Below, in pieces: positions 41,366 to 49,122 of a stretch of 64,000 nt of DNA. The position numbers and the translations under genes are program-made. This DNA comes from Paracoccus salipaludis (GTDB lineage Bacteria > Pseudomonadota > Alphaproteobacteria > Rhodobacterales > Rhodobacteraceae), in contig NZ_NSJZ01000005.1 in NCBI RefSeq assembly GCF_002287065.1, positions 186,001 through 250,000 on the forward strand, in the 5' to 3' direction. The notes below the pieces were generated by a model that saw only the letters and a list, made by a program, of their open reading frames with translations, searched no databases and was not told where the DNA came from. Numbering within the stretch: the stretch's first letter is position 1; the number at the start of each line of letters is the position of its first letter.

Positions 41366-42199
41366 ATGGTGCTGCAACTCCTCGACCCTCCGTTCCAGGC
41401 CGCCACCTCCCCAGCCGCCGCGATCCGGCGCCGGACGGGGGTCGGGGCCCGGGGCTTCGCCGCGCGCTGGGGGCTGCTCATCGGCTTCGTGATGCTGTGG
41501 CAGGTGTCCTCGACGCGGGGCTGGGTGAACCCGGCCGTCTTCCCGCCCCTCGACACCATCGCGGCGGCGCTGTGGAAGGGCCTCGCCTCGGGCGCGCTGC
41601 TGGACGACATCGCCATCAGCCTGCGGCGCTCGGGGATCGCCTTCGGGGCGGCGGTGGCGCTTGGCATCCCGCTGGGACTGTTCATGGGCCAGATCAGGGC
41701 GGTGGAACGGGCGCTCGACCCGGTCCTGCAACTGTTCCGGCAGACCTCGGCCCTGGCGCTTTACCCGGTGTTCATCCTGCTGCTGGGCCTGGGCGAGGCG
41801 TCCAAGGTTTTCGTGATCTTCTGGGCCACGCTGTTTCCCATCCTGCTGGCGACGATCGGCGGCGTGAAGCAGGTGGACCGCAAGCTGATCGAGATGGCGC
41901 GCACCTTCGGCGCCAGCCGCCTGACGGTCTTCCGCCGCGTGGTGCTGCCCGCCTCGGTGCCCGCCATCTTCGTGGGCCTTCGGCTGTCGGCCACCACGGC
42001 GCTGCTGCTGCTGATCGCGGCCGAGATGATCGGCGCGAACAAGGGCGTCGGCTTCCAGGTGATGAATGCCCAGTACAACTTCCAGATCCCGCTGATGTTC
42101 GCGGCCATCTTCCTGCTCGCCGGTCTCGGCCTGGCCGCGAACATCGTCCTTGTCCTGCTGCAGCGGCGGCTCTGCCGCTGGGCCGACATGACGCGCTGA
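41366..42199 (+). CDS. ABC transporter permease (SsuC/TauC family)
   Basis: The 277-residue protein has six membrane helices and the permease EAA loop EMARTFGASRLTVFRRVVLPASVPAIFVGLRL (split at residues 172-203). This is close to SsuC/TauC/NrtB-type permeases. It begins 5 bp after the monooxygenase stop and precedes the binding protein and ATPase genes. It forms the channel for uptake of a sulfonate-like compound. Confidence 0.9.
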   Translation: MVLQLLDPPFQAATSPAAAIRRRTGVGARGFAARWGLLIGFVMLWQVSSTRGWVNPAVFPPLDTIAAALWKGLASGALLDDIAISLRRSGIAFGAAVALGIPLGLFMGQIRAVERALDPVLQLFRQTSALALYPVFILLLGLGEASKVFVIFWATLFPILLATIGGVKQVDRKLIEMARTFGASRLTVFRRVVLPASVPAIFVGLRLSATTALLLLIAAEMIGANKGVGFQVMNAQYNFQIPLMFAAIFLLAGLGLAANIVLVLLQRRLCRWADMTR

Positions 42200-42229
42200 C
42201 CCTTCCCCCTTTTCACCAGGACCACGACC

Positions 42230-43207
42230 ATGACCCTCTCGCTTCGCAAGCTCGCCCTGACCACCGCGCTCGGCCTTGCCTTTGCCGGCGCCGCGCAGGC
42301 CGATGTGACGATTCGCTATCTCGCCAGCCACGGCGGGCTGAGCGCCCACGAACTGGCCGGGGAACTCGGCTACTTCGACGGCACCGGGATCACCCTGGAA
42401 AACGTGGGCTACGCCAGCGGCGGACCCGAATCGCTGATCGCCCTGGCCGGCGGCAGCGTGGAACTGGGCAGCGCCGCCACGGCGGCCGTCCTGAACTCGA
42501 TCGCCGGCGGCAACGACTTCGTGGCCGCCTTCCCATCGAACGGGATCAACGACGAGGTGCAGTCGATCTTCTACGTGCTGGAGGACAGCCCCATACGCGG
42601 CATCGGGGATCTGGCCGGCAAGACCATCGCCGTGAACACGCTGGGCGCGCATCTCGACTATACCGTGCGCGAGGCGCTGCACGGCAAGGGGCTGCCGCAG
42701 GACGCGGCGAACCTGGTGACCGTTCCGGGGCCGCAGCTGGAACAGGTGCTGCGCTCGGGGCAGGTGGACGTCTCGGCCTTCGGCTACTGGCAGACGACCT
42801 TCGAGGGCCTTGCCCGTGAACATGGCGGCCTGCGCGCGATCTTCGACGACACCGACGTGCTGGGCGAGATCGCGGGCGGCTTCATCGTCCTGCGCCGCGA
42901 CTGGGTGGACGCCCATCCCGCCGAGGCCCGCGCCTTTGTCGAGGGCTCGGCCCGGGCGCTCGACTACGCCCGCGACAACCCCGAGGAAACCCGCGCCATC
43001 TTCGCCCGCGTGCTCGAGGAACGCGGCGAGAACCCCGATGTCGCCAGGTTCTTCAAGGGCTACGGCGTGCGCAAGGGCGGCCGGGCCACGGAGCGCGACC
43101 TGCAGTTCTGGATCGAGGTGCTGGAACGCGAAGGCCGGTTGGAACCCGGCAAGCTGAAGGCCGCGGACATCCTGTTCGCGCCGGCACAGACCGTGGCGGC
43201 CAAGTGA
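42230..43207 (+). CDS. ABC transporter substrate-binding protein (aliphatic sulfonate type)
   Basis: A 24-residue signal peptide (ending AGAAQA) precedes a periplasmic two-domain binding protein (325 aa total) of the NMT1/SsuA family. VTIRYLASHGGLSAHELAGELGYF opens the mature part, and GKTIAVNTLGAHLDYTVREAL and PGPQLEQVLRSGQVDVSAFGYW follow typical positions. It would capture the organosulfur substrate and pass it to the permease. The stop shares one base with the start of the ATPase gene (TGATG). Confidence 0.88.
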   Translation: MTLSLRKLALTTALGLAFAGAAQADVTIRYLASHGGLSAHELAGELGYFDGTGITLENVGYASGGPESLIALAGGSVELGSAATAAVLNSIAGGNDFVAAFPSNGINDEVQSIFYVLEDSPIRGIGDLAGKTIAVNTLGAHLDYTVREALHGKGLPQDAANLVTVPGPQLEQVLRSGQVDVSAFGYWQTTFEGLAREHGGLRAIFDDTDVLGEIAGGFIVLRRDWVDAHPAEARAFVEGSARALDYARDNPEETRAIFARVLEERGENPDVARFFKGYGVRKGGRATERDLQFWIEVLEREGRLEPGKLKAADILFAPAQTVAAK

Positions 43208-43977
43208 TGGGCGCGCACCAGACCTTTCCGCGCGGGGCCGTCAGGATCCACGGGCTGTCCAAGTCCTTCACGCTGAACGGCGCGGCGCTGCCGGTCCTTC
43301 GCGACATGAACCTGTACATCCGGCCGGGCGAAAGCCTGGCCGTCGTGGGCCCTTCGGGCTGCGGCAAGACCACGCTCCTGCGGGTGCTTGCGGGGCTCGA
43401 GGCGCCGGACGGGGGACAGGTCAGGATCGACGGTCGTCCGGTGCAGGGCGTGGGCACCGAACGCGCGGTCATCTTCCAGGAACCGCGCCTGCTGCCCTGG
43501 CTGACGGTTCTGGGCAACGTGGCCTTCGGGTTCGAGGTGCGCGGCGTGCCGAAGGCCGAGGCCGAGGCGCAGGCCCGCCAGAACATCCGCCTCGTGGGCC
43601 TGGGAGAGTTCGAGGACGCCTTCCCCGCCCAGCTTTCGGGCGGCATGGCCCAGCGCGTCGGCATCGCCCGCGCCCTTGCCGTGCAGCCCGAGATCCTGCT
43701 GCTGGACGAGCCCCTGGGCGCGCTGGACGCCATGACGCGGATCACCATGCAAGACGAACTGGCCCGCATCTGGCGCGAGCAGCAGGTGACGATGATCCTT
43801 GTCACCCACGACCTCGAGGAGGCGATCTTCCTGGCCGACCGGGTGCTCGTCATGCCGCGCGAGAAGGGAACGCCCCCGCGGCTGATCGACATCGACCTGC
43901 CCCGGCCCCGCGACCGCAGCGAAGCCCGCTTTGTCGCCATGCGCCGCAGGCTGATGGCCGAGTTCGGGCTGCACTGA
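43207..43977 (+). CDS. ABC transporter ATP-binding protein (SsuB/TauB family)
   Basis: This is a 256-residue ATPase with Walker A GPSGCGKTTLL, Q-loop FQEPRLLPWLTV, ABC signature LSGGMAQRVGIARAL, Walker B ILLLDEPLGALD and H-loop VTHDLEEA. The PRLLPW motif is typical of SsuB/TauB/NrtD importers. ATG at 43207 is chosen over GTG at 43204 because it overlaps the previous stop as TGATG. It powers the transporter and is the last gene of the operon, followed by a strong hairpin. Confidence 0.9.
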   Translation: MGAHQTFPRGAVRIHGLSKSFTLNGAALPVLRDMNLYIRPGESLAVVGPSGCGKTTLLRVLAGLEAPDGGQVRIDGRPVQGVGTERAVIFQEPRLLPWLTVLGNVAFGFEVRGVPKAEAEAQARQNIRLVGLGEFEDAFPAQLSGGMAQRVGIARALAVQPEILLLDEPLGALDAMTRITMQDELARIWREQQVTMILVTHDLEEAIFLADRVLVMPREKGTPPRLIDIDLPRPRDRSEARFVAMRRRLMAEFGLH

Positions 43978-44001
43978 CCCGCGGCCGGGCGATGGAACGT
44001 C

Positions 44002-44031
44002 CCGGTCCCCGCCTTTCGTGGCGGGGGCCGG
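44002..44031. terminator. Terminator-like hairpin between convergent ABC ATPase and HlyD genes
   Basis: A 12-bp stem (one G-T pair) from CCGGTCCCCGCC and GGCGGGGGCCGG with a 6-base loop lies in the 71 bp gap between two converging genes. It is followed by tccttg. It probably ends transcripts from both sides. Confidence 0.6.
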
Positions 44032-44048
44032 TCCTTGCGCGGCGATGG

Positions 44049-45086
44049 TCAGGCCGAGCCCGTGTCCACCCGGACGATGACCGACAGGCCGGGGGCGAGA
44101 TACTCGCCCTTCTCCTGCCCCGGATCGATCGAGATGCGGACCGGCAGGCGCTGCACGATCTTGGTGAAGTTGCCGGTGGCGTTCGACCCGGCCAGCAGGC
44201 TGAACTCGGAGGCCGTGGCCGGAGAGAAGGATTCGACCCGGCCGGTGAAATGCCGGTCCTGCAGGGCATCGACCGTGATGTCCACGGCCTGCCCCAGCTT
44301 CATGCCGTTGACCCCGGTTTCGGGAAAGTTGGCGACGATCCAGATGTCCTGACCGACCAGCGGCGCCAGCGCGGTCCCGGCGGTCACGTACTGCCCCAGC
44401 CGCGCCGAGACCTGCCCCAGCCGGCCGTCCTCGGGCGCGTGGATCTGGGTATTGGCAAGGTCGATCCGGGCCAGTTCGACCGCCGCCTCGGCGCTGGCGA
44501 TGTCGGCCTGTCGCGCGCTGACCTGGGCGCGGGCGCTCTCGATGGCCTGGACCTGGACCTCCAGCTGCGCCTCGGCCTGCTGGACGGCGGCGGTCGCCTG
44601 CTGGCGGGCCAGCGCCGCCTGCTCGCGCGCGGTTTCGGTGGACACCCCCCGGGAGGACAGCTCCTCGGCGCGGGTGAGATCGGATTCGGCCGTGGCCAGC
44701 CCCGCGCGGGCCGAGGCCAGCGCCGCCTCGTCCGCGCGCCGCACCGCCTCGGCCGAGCGGACGTTCTGCTCGGCCACCGCGAAGGCCGCATGGGCGGCCT
44801 CCAGCCCGGCCTCGGCCTGGGCGAGCTTCTGGCGGAAGATGCGGTCGTCGATACGCGCGATCAGGTCGCCCTGCTTCACCTGCTGGAAGTCCTGCACGTC
44901 CACCTCGCTGAGATAGCCCGACAGCTGCGGCGCGATCGAGGTGACGCGGCCGCGGACATAGGCGTTCTCGGTCGTGGGCTGAGAGGGGGCGAAGGGCGGC
45001 AGGTGCCAGGCGAACAGGATCAGCAGCACGCCGGCGATCCCGATGAGCGCGATCACGAAGGTCGGAAGAAGATGGGTCTTGTTCAT
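44049..45086 (-). CDS. HlyD-family membrane fusion protein (EmrA-like)
   Basis: The 345-residue adaptor has one N-terminal membrane helix (about residues 8-27), the biotinyl-lipoyl half NAYVRGRVTSIAPQLSGYLSEVDVQDFQQVKQGDLI (split), a long Ala/Gln/Glu coiled coil (about 85-205) and the second half IHAPEDGRLGQVSARLGQYV. This is the EmrA/HlyD design of a tripartite pump. It overlaps the MFS transporter gene by 4 bp. With that transporter and the MarR regulator it forms a drug-efflux operon. No outer-membrane TolC-like partner gene is nearby. Confidence 0.9.
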   Translation of the reverse strand: MNKTHLLPTFVIALIGIAGVLLILFAWHLPPFAPSQPTTENAYVRGRVTSIAPQLSGYLSEVDVQDFQQVKQGDLIARIDDRIFRQKLAQAEAGLEAAHAAFAVAEQNVRSAEAVRRADEAALASARAGLATAESDLTRAEELSSRGVSTETAREQAALARQQATAAVQQAEAQLEVQVQAIESARAQVSARQADIASAEAAVELARIDLANTQIHAPEDGRLGQVSARLGQYVTAGTALAPLVGQDIWIVANFPETGVNGMKLGQAVDITVDALQDRHFTGRVESFSPATASEFSLLAGSNATGNFTKIVQRLPVRISIDPGQEKGEYLAPGLSVIVRVDTGSA

Positions 45087-46717
45087 GCGGGGGAACCGGG
45101 GTCAGAGGCGGAGGGGGGCGACAGGCGCGCAGCCAGCCGGTCGCGCGCCACGTGCAGAAGCAGCACGGCAAGCGCCGCCAGGGATGCAAGGAAGATCAGG
45201 AAGTACAGGTCGTTGTAGGCCATGACATAGGCCTGCGCGGCGGCGTCCTGCGCGATCTGCGCAACGGCTTGGGCGCGGCGCGCGGCCATGTCGGGCAGCT
45301 GCGGGGCAAGGGCGGCCATGCGCTGCGCGATCTCGGCCGCGATGGGGGCCGAGGTGGCGCGGATCTGCTCGGTCAGGGTCTGCAGGTGGAAGGCCTGCCG
45401 CCAGTTGACCAGCGTGTTGAAGATGCCGCCGCCGATCACGCCCCCGATGCTCTGGGTCGACAGGAACACGATCAGGAAGGACAGAAGGTAGTTCGGCCCC
45501 TTCTTCAGCGCCGCCATCAGCCCGACCATCATGGCGGGCGGCATGAACAGCATCCCCGCAAAGCCGATCATCGCCTGGCTGACCAGCATCTGCTCGGGGC
45601 GGGTGTCCAGCGTGGAATGGGAATCCATCCACGCCCCCGCCGCGATCAGCACCAGCGCGACGAAGTGGAACTGCGGCTCGCGTCCCGGCTTGATCCAGGC
45701 GATGCAGGCGAGCGCGCCCAGCAGGCTGGCCGCGCAGATCACCCCGAACAGCACCGTCATCTGTCCGGGCGCGACGCCCAGAACCTGGAACATGCGCGGC
45801 GCGCCCGTGCTTTGTTCCGACAGAAGCAGCCGGAACAGCAGCAGCGTGCCCGTCAGGTGCAGCATGGCCGGGCTCATCAGCCAGCGGATGTCCAGCAGGG
45901 GCGAGGCGCGGTGCGTTTCGATCAGCAGCGCCGCCGTGACCGCCGCGACCGAGGCCGCCATGAGCCCGCCGATCCAGGGCGTCGCGGTCCACCAGTGGAT
46001 CGGCCCCATGATGGCGCCCACGGTGATGCCGCCGAAGCCGAAGGCGATCAGCCCGAAGCTGAGCAGGTCCATCGGCCGGATGACCTTCTCATGCGGAACC
46101 GGCGTCAGCCGCAGCCGGTAGACCAGCACCAGCGAGACCAGCGCCATGCCCAGCACCAGAAGGTGGATGCGCATCAGCCCGCCGTCCCCGATCAGCGCGG
46201 GCGAGATCACGCGCGCCAGCGACGGCCCCATCATCAGCAGGCACAGGGCCATCGGCAGGCCCAGCCGCATCTTCCATTCCCGCGACAGGGGCTCGAGGAA
46301 ATACAGGAAGGCCAGAGTGGACAGGGGCGCCGAGGTCACGCCCGCCAGGAACTGCATCACCACCGCCGAGCGCAGGTCCTCGATCCAGACCGAGCCGAAG
46401 GCCACCGTGACATAGCAGATGATCCCGACCTCGGCGAAGCGGCGCAGGCCGAACTGGGTGCGGATCTTGGTCAGCATCAGCGGCAGCGACGAACGCGGGA
46501 CCAGGTAGGCCGCCATCAGCCAGCTGGCATCCGTGGCCGAGATCCCGAGGTCACCCGCGAACTGCTGCACGTTGGCCGAGACGAAGCCCTGACCCAGCCC
46601 CTGCGACATCGCCAGCATCGCCCCCGCAAGGACATAGGCCAGCGCCCGGCCCAGCGGCATGGCCGGTGGCGCGGGCGGTGCGGCAGGCGCCGGTGCCTGG
46701 GCGTCGGGCGTGCTCAT
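45083..46717 (-). CDS. MFS transporter, DHA2 family (EmrB-like)
   Basis: This is a 544-residue protein with about 14 membrane helices, a Pro/Ala-rich N-terminus and family features such as SANVQQFAGDLGISATDASWLMAAYLV (split) in the first helices. Its length and partner HlyD gene place it in the DHA2/EmrB group, which exports drugs by proton antiport through a tripartite assembly. It overlaps the MarR gene (4 bp) and the HlyD gene (4 bp), so all three are one transcript. The substrate is unknown. Confidence 0.9.
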   Translation of the reverse strand: MSTPDAQAPAPAAPPAPPAMPLGRALAYVLAGAMLAMSQGLGQGFVSANVQQFAGDLGISATDASWLMAAYLVPRSSLPLMLTKIRTQFGLRRFAEVGIICYVTVAFGSVWIEDLRSAVVMQFLAGVTSAPLSTLAFLYFLEPLSREWKMRLGLPMALCLLMMGPSLARVISPALIGDGGLMRIHLLVLGMALVSLVLVYRLRLTPVPHEKVIRPMDLLSFGLIAFGFGGITVGAIMGPIHWWTATPWIGGLMAASVAAVTAALLIETHRASPLLDIRWLMSPAMLHLTGTLLLFRLLLSEQSTGAPRMFQVLGVAPGQMTVLFGVICAASLLGALACIAWIKPGREPQFHFVALVLIAAGAWMDSHSTLDTRPEQMLVSQAMIGFAGMLFMPPAMMVGLMAALKKGPNYLLSFLIVFLSTQSIGGVIGGGIFNTLVNWRQAFHLQTLTEQIRATSAPIAAEIAQRMAALAPQLPDMAARRAQAVAQIAQDAAAQAYVMAYNDLYFLIFLASLAALAVLLLHVARDRLAARLSPPSASDPGSPA

Positions 46718-47142
46718 TTCTGGTTCATCCGCGCGGCGTTGTCGGCCAGCTGCTTCAGCGCGTCGTGAAGCCCGGCCTGCTCCTCGGGGGTGAAGCCTTC
46801 GACCAGCTTCTCGTGGATGCTGTCCATGTAGCCCGTGACGGGCAGCACCCTGGCCTGCGGGGTCAGGAACAGCGCCCTTTTGCGCGCATCGCCGGGCAGG
46901 CCCCGGCGCTCGACAAGGCCCTCGGCCTCGAGCAGGTCCAGCTGGCGCTTGAGGCTGGGCGCCTCGACCCCCATCGCCTGGGCAAGCTCGGCCTGGGTGG
47001 CACCCTCGTGCCGCATCAGCGCCGAAAGAACCCTTGCCCGCGAGAAGGACAGCCCCAGTTCGCGCACGTGGTGGTCGTAGTTGCTCCGCAGCTCCTTGAG
47101 CAGGCGGAACAGGGTCGCGGCGATGGGGCTCTGGTCAGGCAT
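46714..47142 (-). CDS. MarR-family transcriptional regulator
   Basis: The 142-residue winged-helix protein has VRELGLSFSRARVLSALMRHEGATQAELAQAMGVEAPSLKRQLDLLEAEGLVERR across its DNA-binding core (residues about 30-84), followed by the wing GDARKRALFLT. It is first in the efflux operon and likely represses it until a ligand binds. ATG 47142 is chosen since it gives the standard MarR N-terminus; the long upstream extension in frame is not protein-like. A TTAGCGTGCT-containing partial dyad lies 28 bp upstream. Confidence 0.9.
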   Translation of the reverse strand: MPDQSPIAATLFRLLKELRSNYDHHVRELGLSFSRARVLSALMRHEGATQAELAQAMGVEAPSLKRQLDLLEAEGLVERRGLPGDARKRALFLTPQARVLPVTGYMDSIHEKLVEGFTPEEQAGLHDALKQLADNAARMNQK

Positions 47143-47170
47143 GGCGGGCTCGGGGTGGTTCACATGATAG

Positions 47171-47186
47171 TTAGCGTGCTTGGTAA
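47171..47186. promoter_or_regulatory. Candidate MarR operator
   Basis: TTAGCGTGCTTGGTAA lies just upstream of the MarR gene and contains the AGC-GT-GCT dyad and TTA/TAA outer ends. MarR-type repressors usually bind 16-20 bp dyads overlapping their own promoters. The symmetry is imperfect. Confidence 0.4.
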
Positions 47187-47266
47187 GTTTTTCAAGCCCG
47201 GACAGCGGGTCCCCGGGGCTTCGCGCCGGCTCGTTCTGCGGCCCGACAATGCCCGTCCCGGCGCGG

Positions 47267-48031
47267 TCAGATGCCGCGCAGCGCCCCCATCCAGCCCAGG
47301 CTGTCCTCGGTCCGTCCGGGCGGCCTGTATTCCGCGCCGATCGGCCGGTCCCAGCCGATGCCGGCCAGCACGCCCATGACATGGCGGTAATCCAGCTCGC
47401 CGTGGTCGGGCGGCCCCCGGTCGGGGACGGCGGCGATCTGGACATGGCCGATCACGGGGGCCAGCGCTTGCAGCCGCCGCGTCAGATCCCCTTCCATGAT
47501 CTGCAGGTGATAGCAGTCGAACATCAGCCGCAGGTTCGGGTGCCCGGCGTCGGCGATGATCCGCGCGGCCTGGTCCGAGTGCCGCAGGAAATAGCCGGGC
47601 GCGTCATGGTGGTTCAGCGGCTCGATCAGGACCGTGGCCCCCTGCGCAGCCGCGCGGGCGCAGGCATGGTCGAGATTGGCCCGGAAGGCCGCCTCGGCTT
47701 CCGGCCCCTGCGCAAGGCCCGCCATGACATGAACCGCGCCGCAGCCGATGGCGGCGGCATAGTCCAGCGCGCGGTCGATCGCGTCCCTCGCCTCGGCCTC
47801 GCGCCCCGGCAGGGCGGAAAGGCCGTTCTCGCCCGGCCGCCCGCGCAGGGTGTTGAGGCCCAGCATCTCCAGCCCCGTGTCGCGCAGGGCGGCCGACACC
47901 TCGGCGGGCGGGGTGTCGTAGGGCCAGTGGCACTCGACCGCGTCGAAGCCCGCCGCCTGCGCCGCCCGGATCGCCTCGGCCAGGGGGCGGTCCGCCCAAA
48001 GGAAGCCGAGGTTCGCGGAAAAGCGCATCAC
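47267..48031 (-). CDS. Hydroxypyruvate isomerase-like TIM-barrel protein
   Basis: The 254-residue AP-endonuclease-2-type barrel protein starts MMRFSANLGFLWADRPLAEAI. It has VECHWPYDTP, LGLNTLRGRPGENGLSA, IEPLNHHDAPGYFL (catalytic Glu), MFDCYHLQIMEGDL and IGAEYRPPGRTEDSLGWM (second catalytic Glu). These match Hyi/OtnI-type isomerases, which interconvert hydroxypyruvate and tartronate semialdehyde or act on 2-oxo-tetronate. It precedes the MarR operon and follows the FAH-family gene by 40 bp, so a joint catabolic role is possible. Confidence 0.88.
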   Translation of the reverse strand: MMRFSANLGFLWADRPLAEAIRAAQAAGFDAVECHWPYDTPPAEVSAALRDTGLEMLGLNTLRGRPGENGLSALPGREAEARDAIDRALDYAAAIGCGAVHVMAGLAQGPEAEAAFRANLDHACARAAAQGATVLIEPLNHHDAPGYFLRHSDQAARIIADAGHPNLRLMFDCYHLQIMEGDLTRRLQALAPVIGHVQIAAVPDRGPPDHGELDYRHVMGVLAGIGWDRPIGAEYRPPGRTEDSLGWMGALRGI

Positions 48032-48071
48032 CCCTGCCCCGCCCCTGCGCGGCCCGGCCCCGCTGCCCGCC

Positions 48072-48929
48072 TCATCCCTGCGAGACGACCTTCTGGGTCT
48101 GCTCGCCCAGACCCGCGATCCCCAGGCGCATGACCTCGCCGCCCTTCAGGAAGACCTTGGGGTTCTGGCCCATGCCGACGCCGGGGGGCGTGCCGGTGGT
48201 GATGACGTCGCCCGGCAGCAGCGTCATCAGTTGCGAGCAATAGGCGACAAGCTCCGCCACGCCGAAGACCATCGTTTTGGTCGTGCCGTCCTGGTAGCGC
48301 TTGCCGTCCACCTCGAGCCAGATCGAGAGGTCCTGCGGGTCGGGGATCTCGTCCGCCGTCACCATCCAAGGGCCGATCGGGCCGAAGGTGTCGAAGCCCT
48401 TGCCCTTGTCCCAGGTCGCGCCGCGTTCCAGTTGCCATTCGCGCTCGCTGACGTCGTTGACGACGCAATAGCCCGCGACATGGTCCAGCGCCTGACCGGC
48501 GCTCACGCCCGAGGCGGGCTTGCCGATGACGATGCCCAGTTCGACTTCCCAGTCGGTCTTGGTCGAGCCTTTGGGGATGCGCACCTCGTCGTCGGGACCG
48601 ACGATGCAGCTGGTCCACTTGTTGAAGACGATGGGCTCCGAAGGCACGGGCATGTTCGATTCCGCCGCATGGTCGGCATAGTTCAGGCCGATGGCGACGA
48701 ACTTGCGGACATTGCCGACGCAGGGGCCCAGGCGCAGGTCGCGCTGGGGCGTGCCCTCGACCAGCGGCAGGTCGGCGGGGTCCAGCGCGGCCAGGCGGGC
48801 CAGCCCTTCGGGCGTCAGCACCTCGTCCGCGATATCGGCGACATGGGCCGACAGGTCGCGCACGCGTCCCTGGTCGTCCAGCATCCCCGGCTTTTCCGAT
48901 CCGGCAGGACCATATCGCAGCAGTTTCAT
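48072..48929 (-). CDS. Fumarylacetoacetate hydrolase family protein
   Basis: The 285-residue protein has IGLNYADHAAESNMPVP, FNKWTSCIVGPDDEVRIPKGSTKTDWEVELGIVIGK (split, with the metal-binding Glu/Glu/Asp set) and GYCVVNDVSEREWQLERGATWDKGKGFDTFGPIGPWMV (split). TGTPPGVGMGQNPKVFLKGGE follows. This is the ureidoglycolate-lyase/acylpyruvase-like branch. GGGGAG precedes the ATG at 48929; the upstream in-frame ATG would add seven residues. It probably cleaves a C-C bond in a 2,4-dioxo or related acid, and the substrate is open. Confidence 0.9.
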   Translation of the reverse strand: MKLLRYGPAGSEKPGMLDDQGRVRDLSAHVADIADEVLTPEGLARLAALDPADLPLVEGTPQRDLRLGPCVGNVRKFVAIGLNYADHAAESNMPVPSEPIVFNKWTSCIVGPDDEVRIPKGSTKTDWEVELGIVIGKPASGVSAGQALDHVAGYCVVNDVSEREWQLERGATWDKGKGFDTFGPIGPWMVTADEIPDPQDLSIWLEVDGKRYQDGTTKTMVFGVAELVAYCSQLMTLLPGDVITTGTPPGVGMGQNPKVFLKGGEVMRLGIAGLGEQTQKVVSQG

Positions 48930-49122
48930 GGGCACTCCCCCTCTGGCCAAGTCGCAGGGACGATAGGCGAGCCGGCAGGATGCTGCAATCTGGCATACCA
49001 GATCCTGCGGCTTTTCCGCGGAAGCCGGGGTGCCGCCGCGTTCTTGCGCGGCCGGGACGGCATCCTCTTGCAGGCCTGTGAACGCGGACGCAGTCTCTGG
49101 CGATCACTGAGGGGGGAACACC

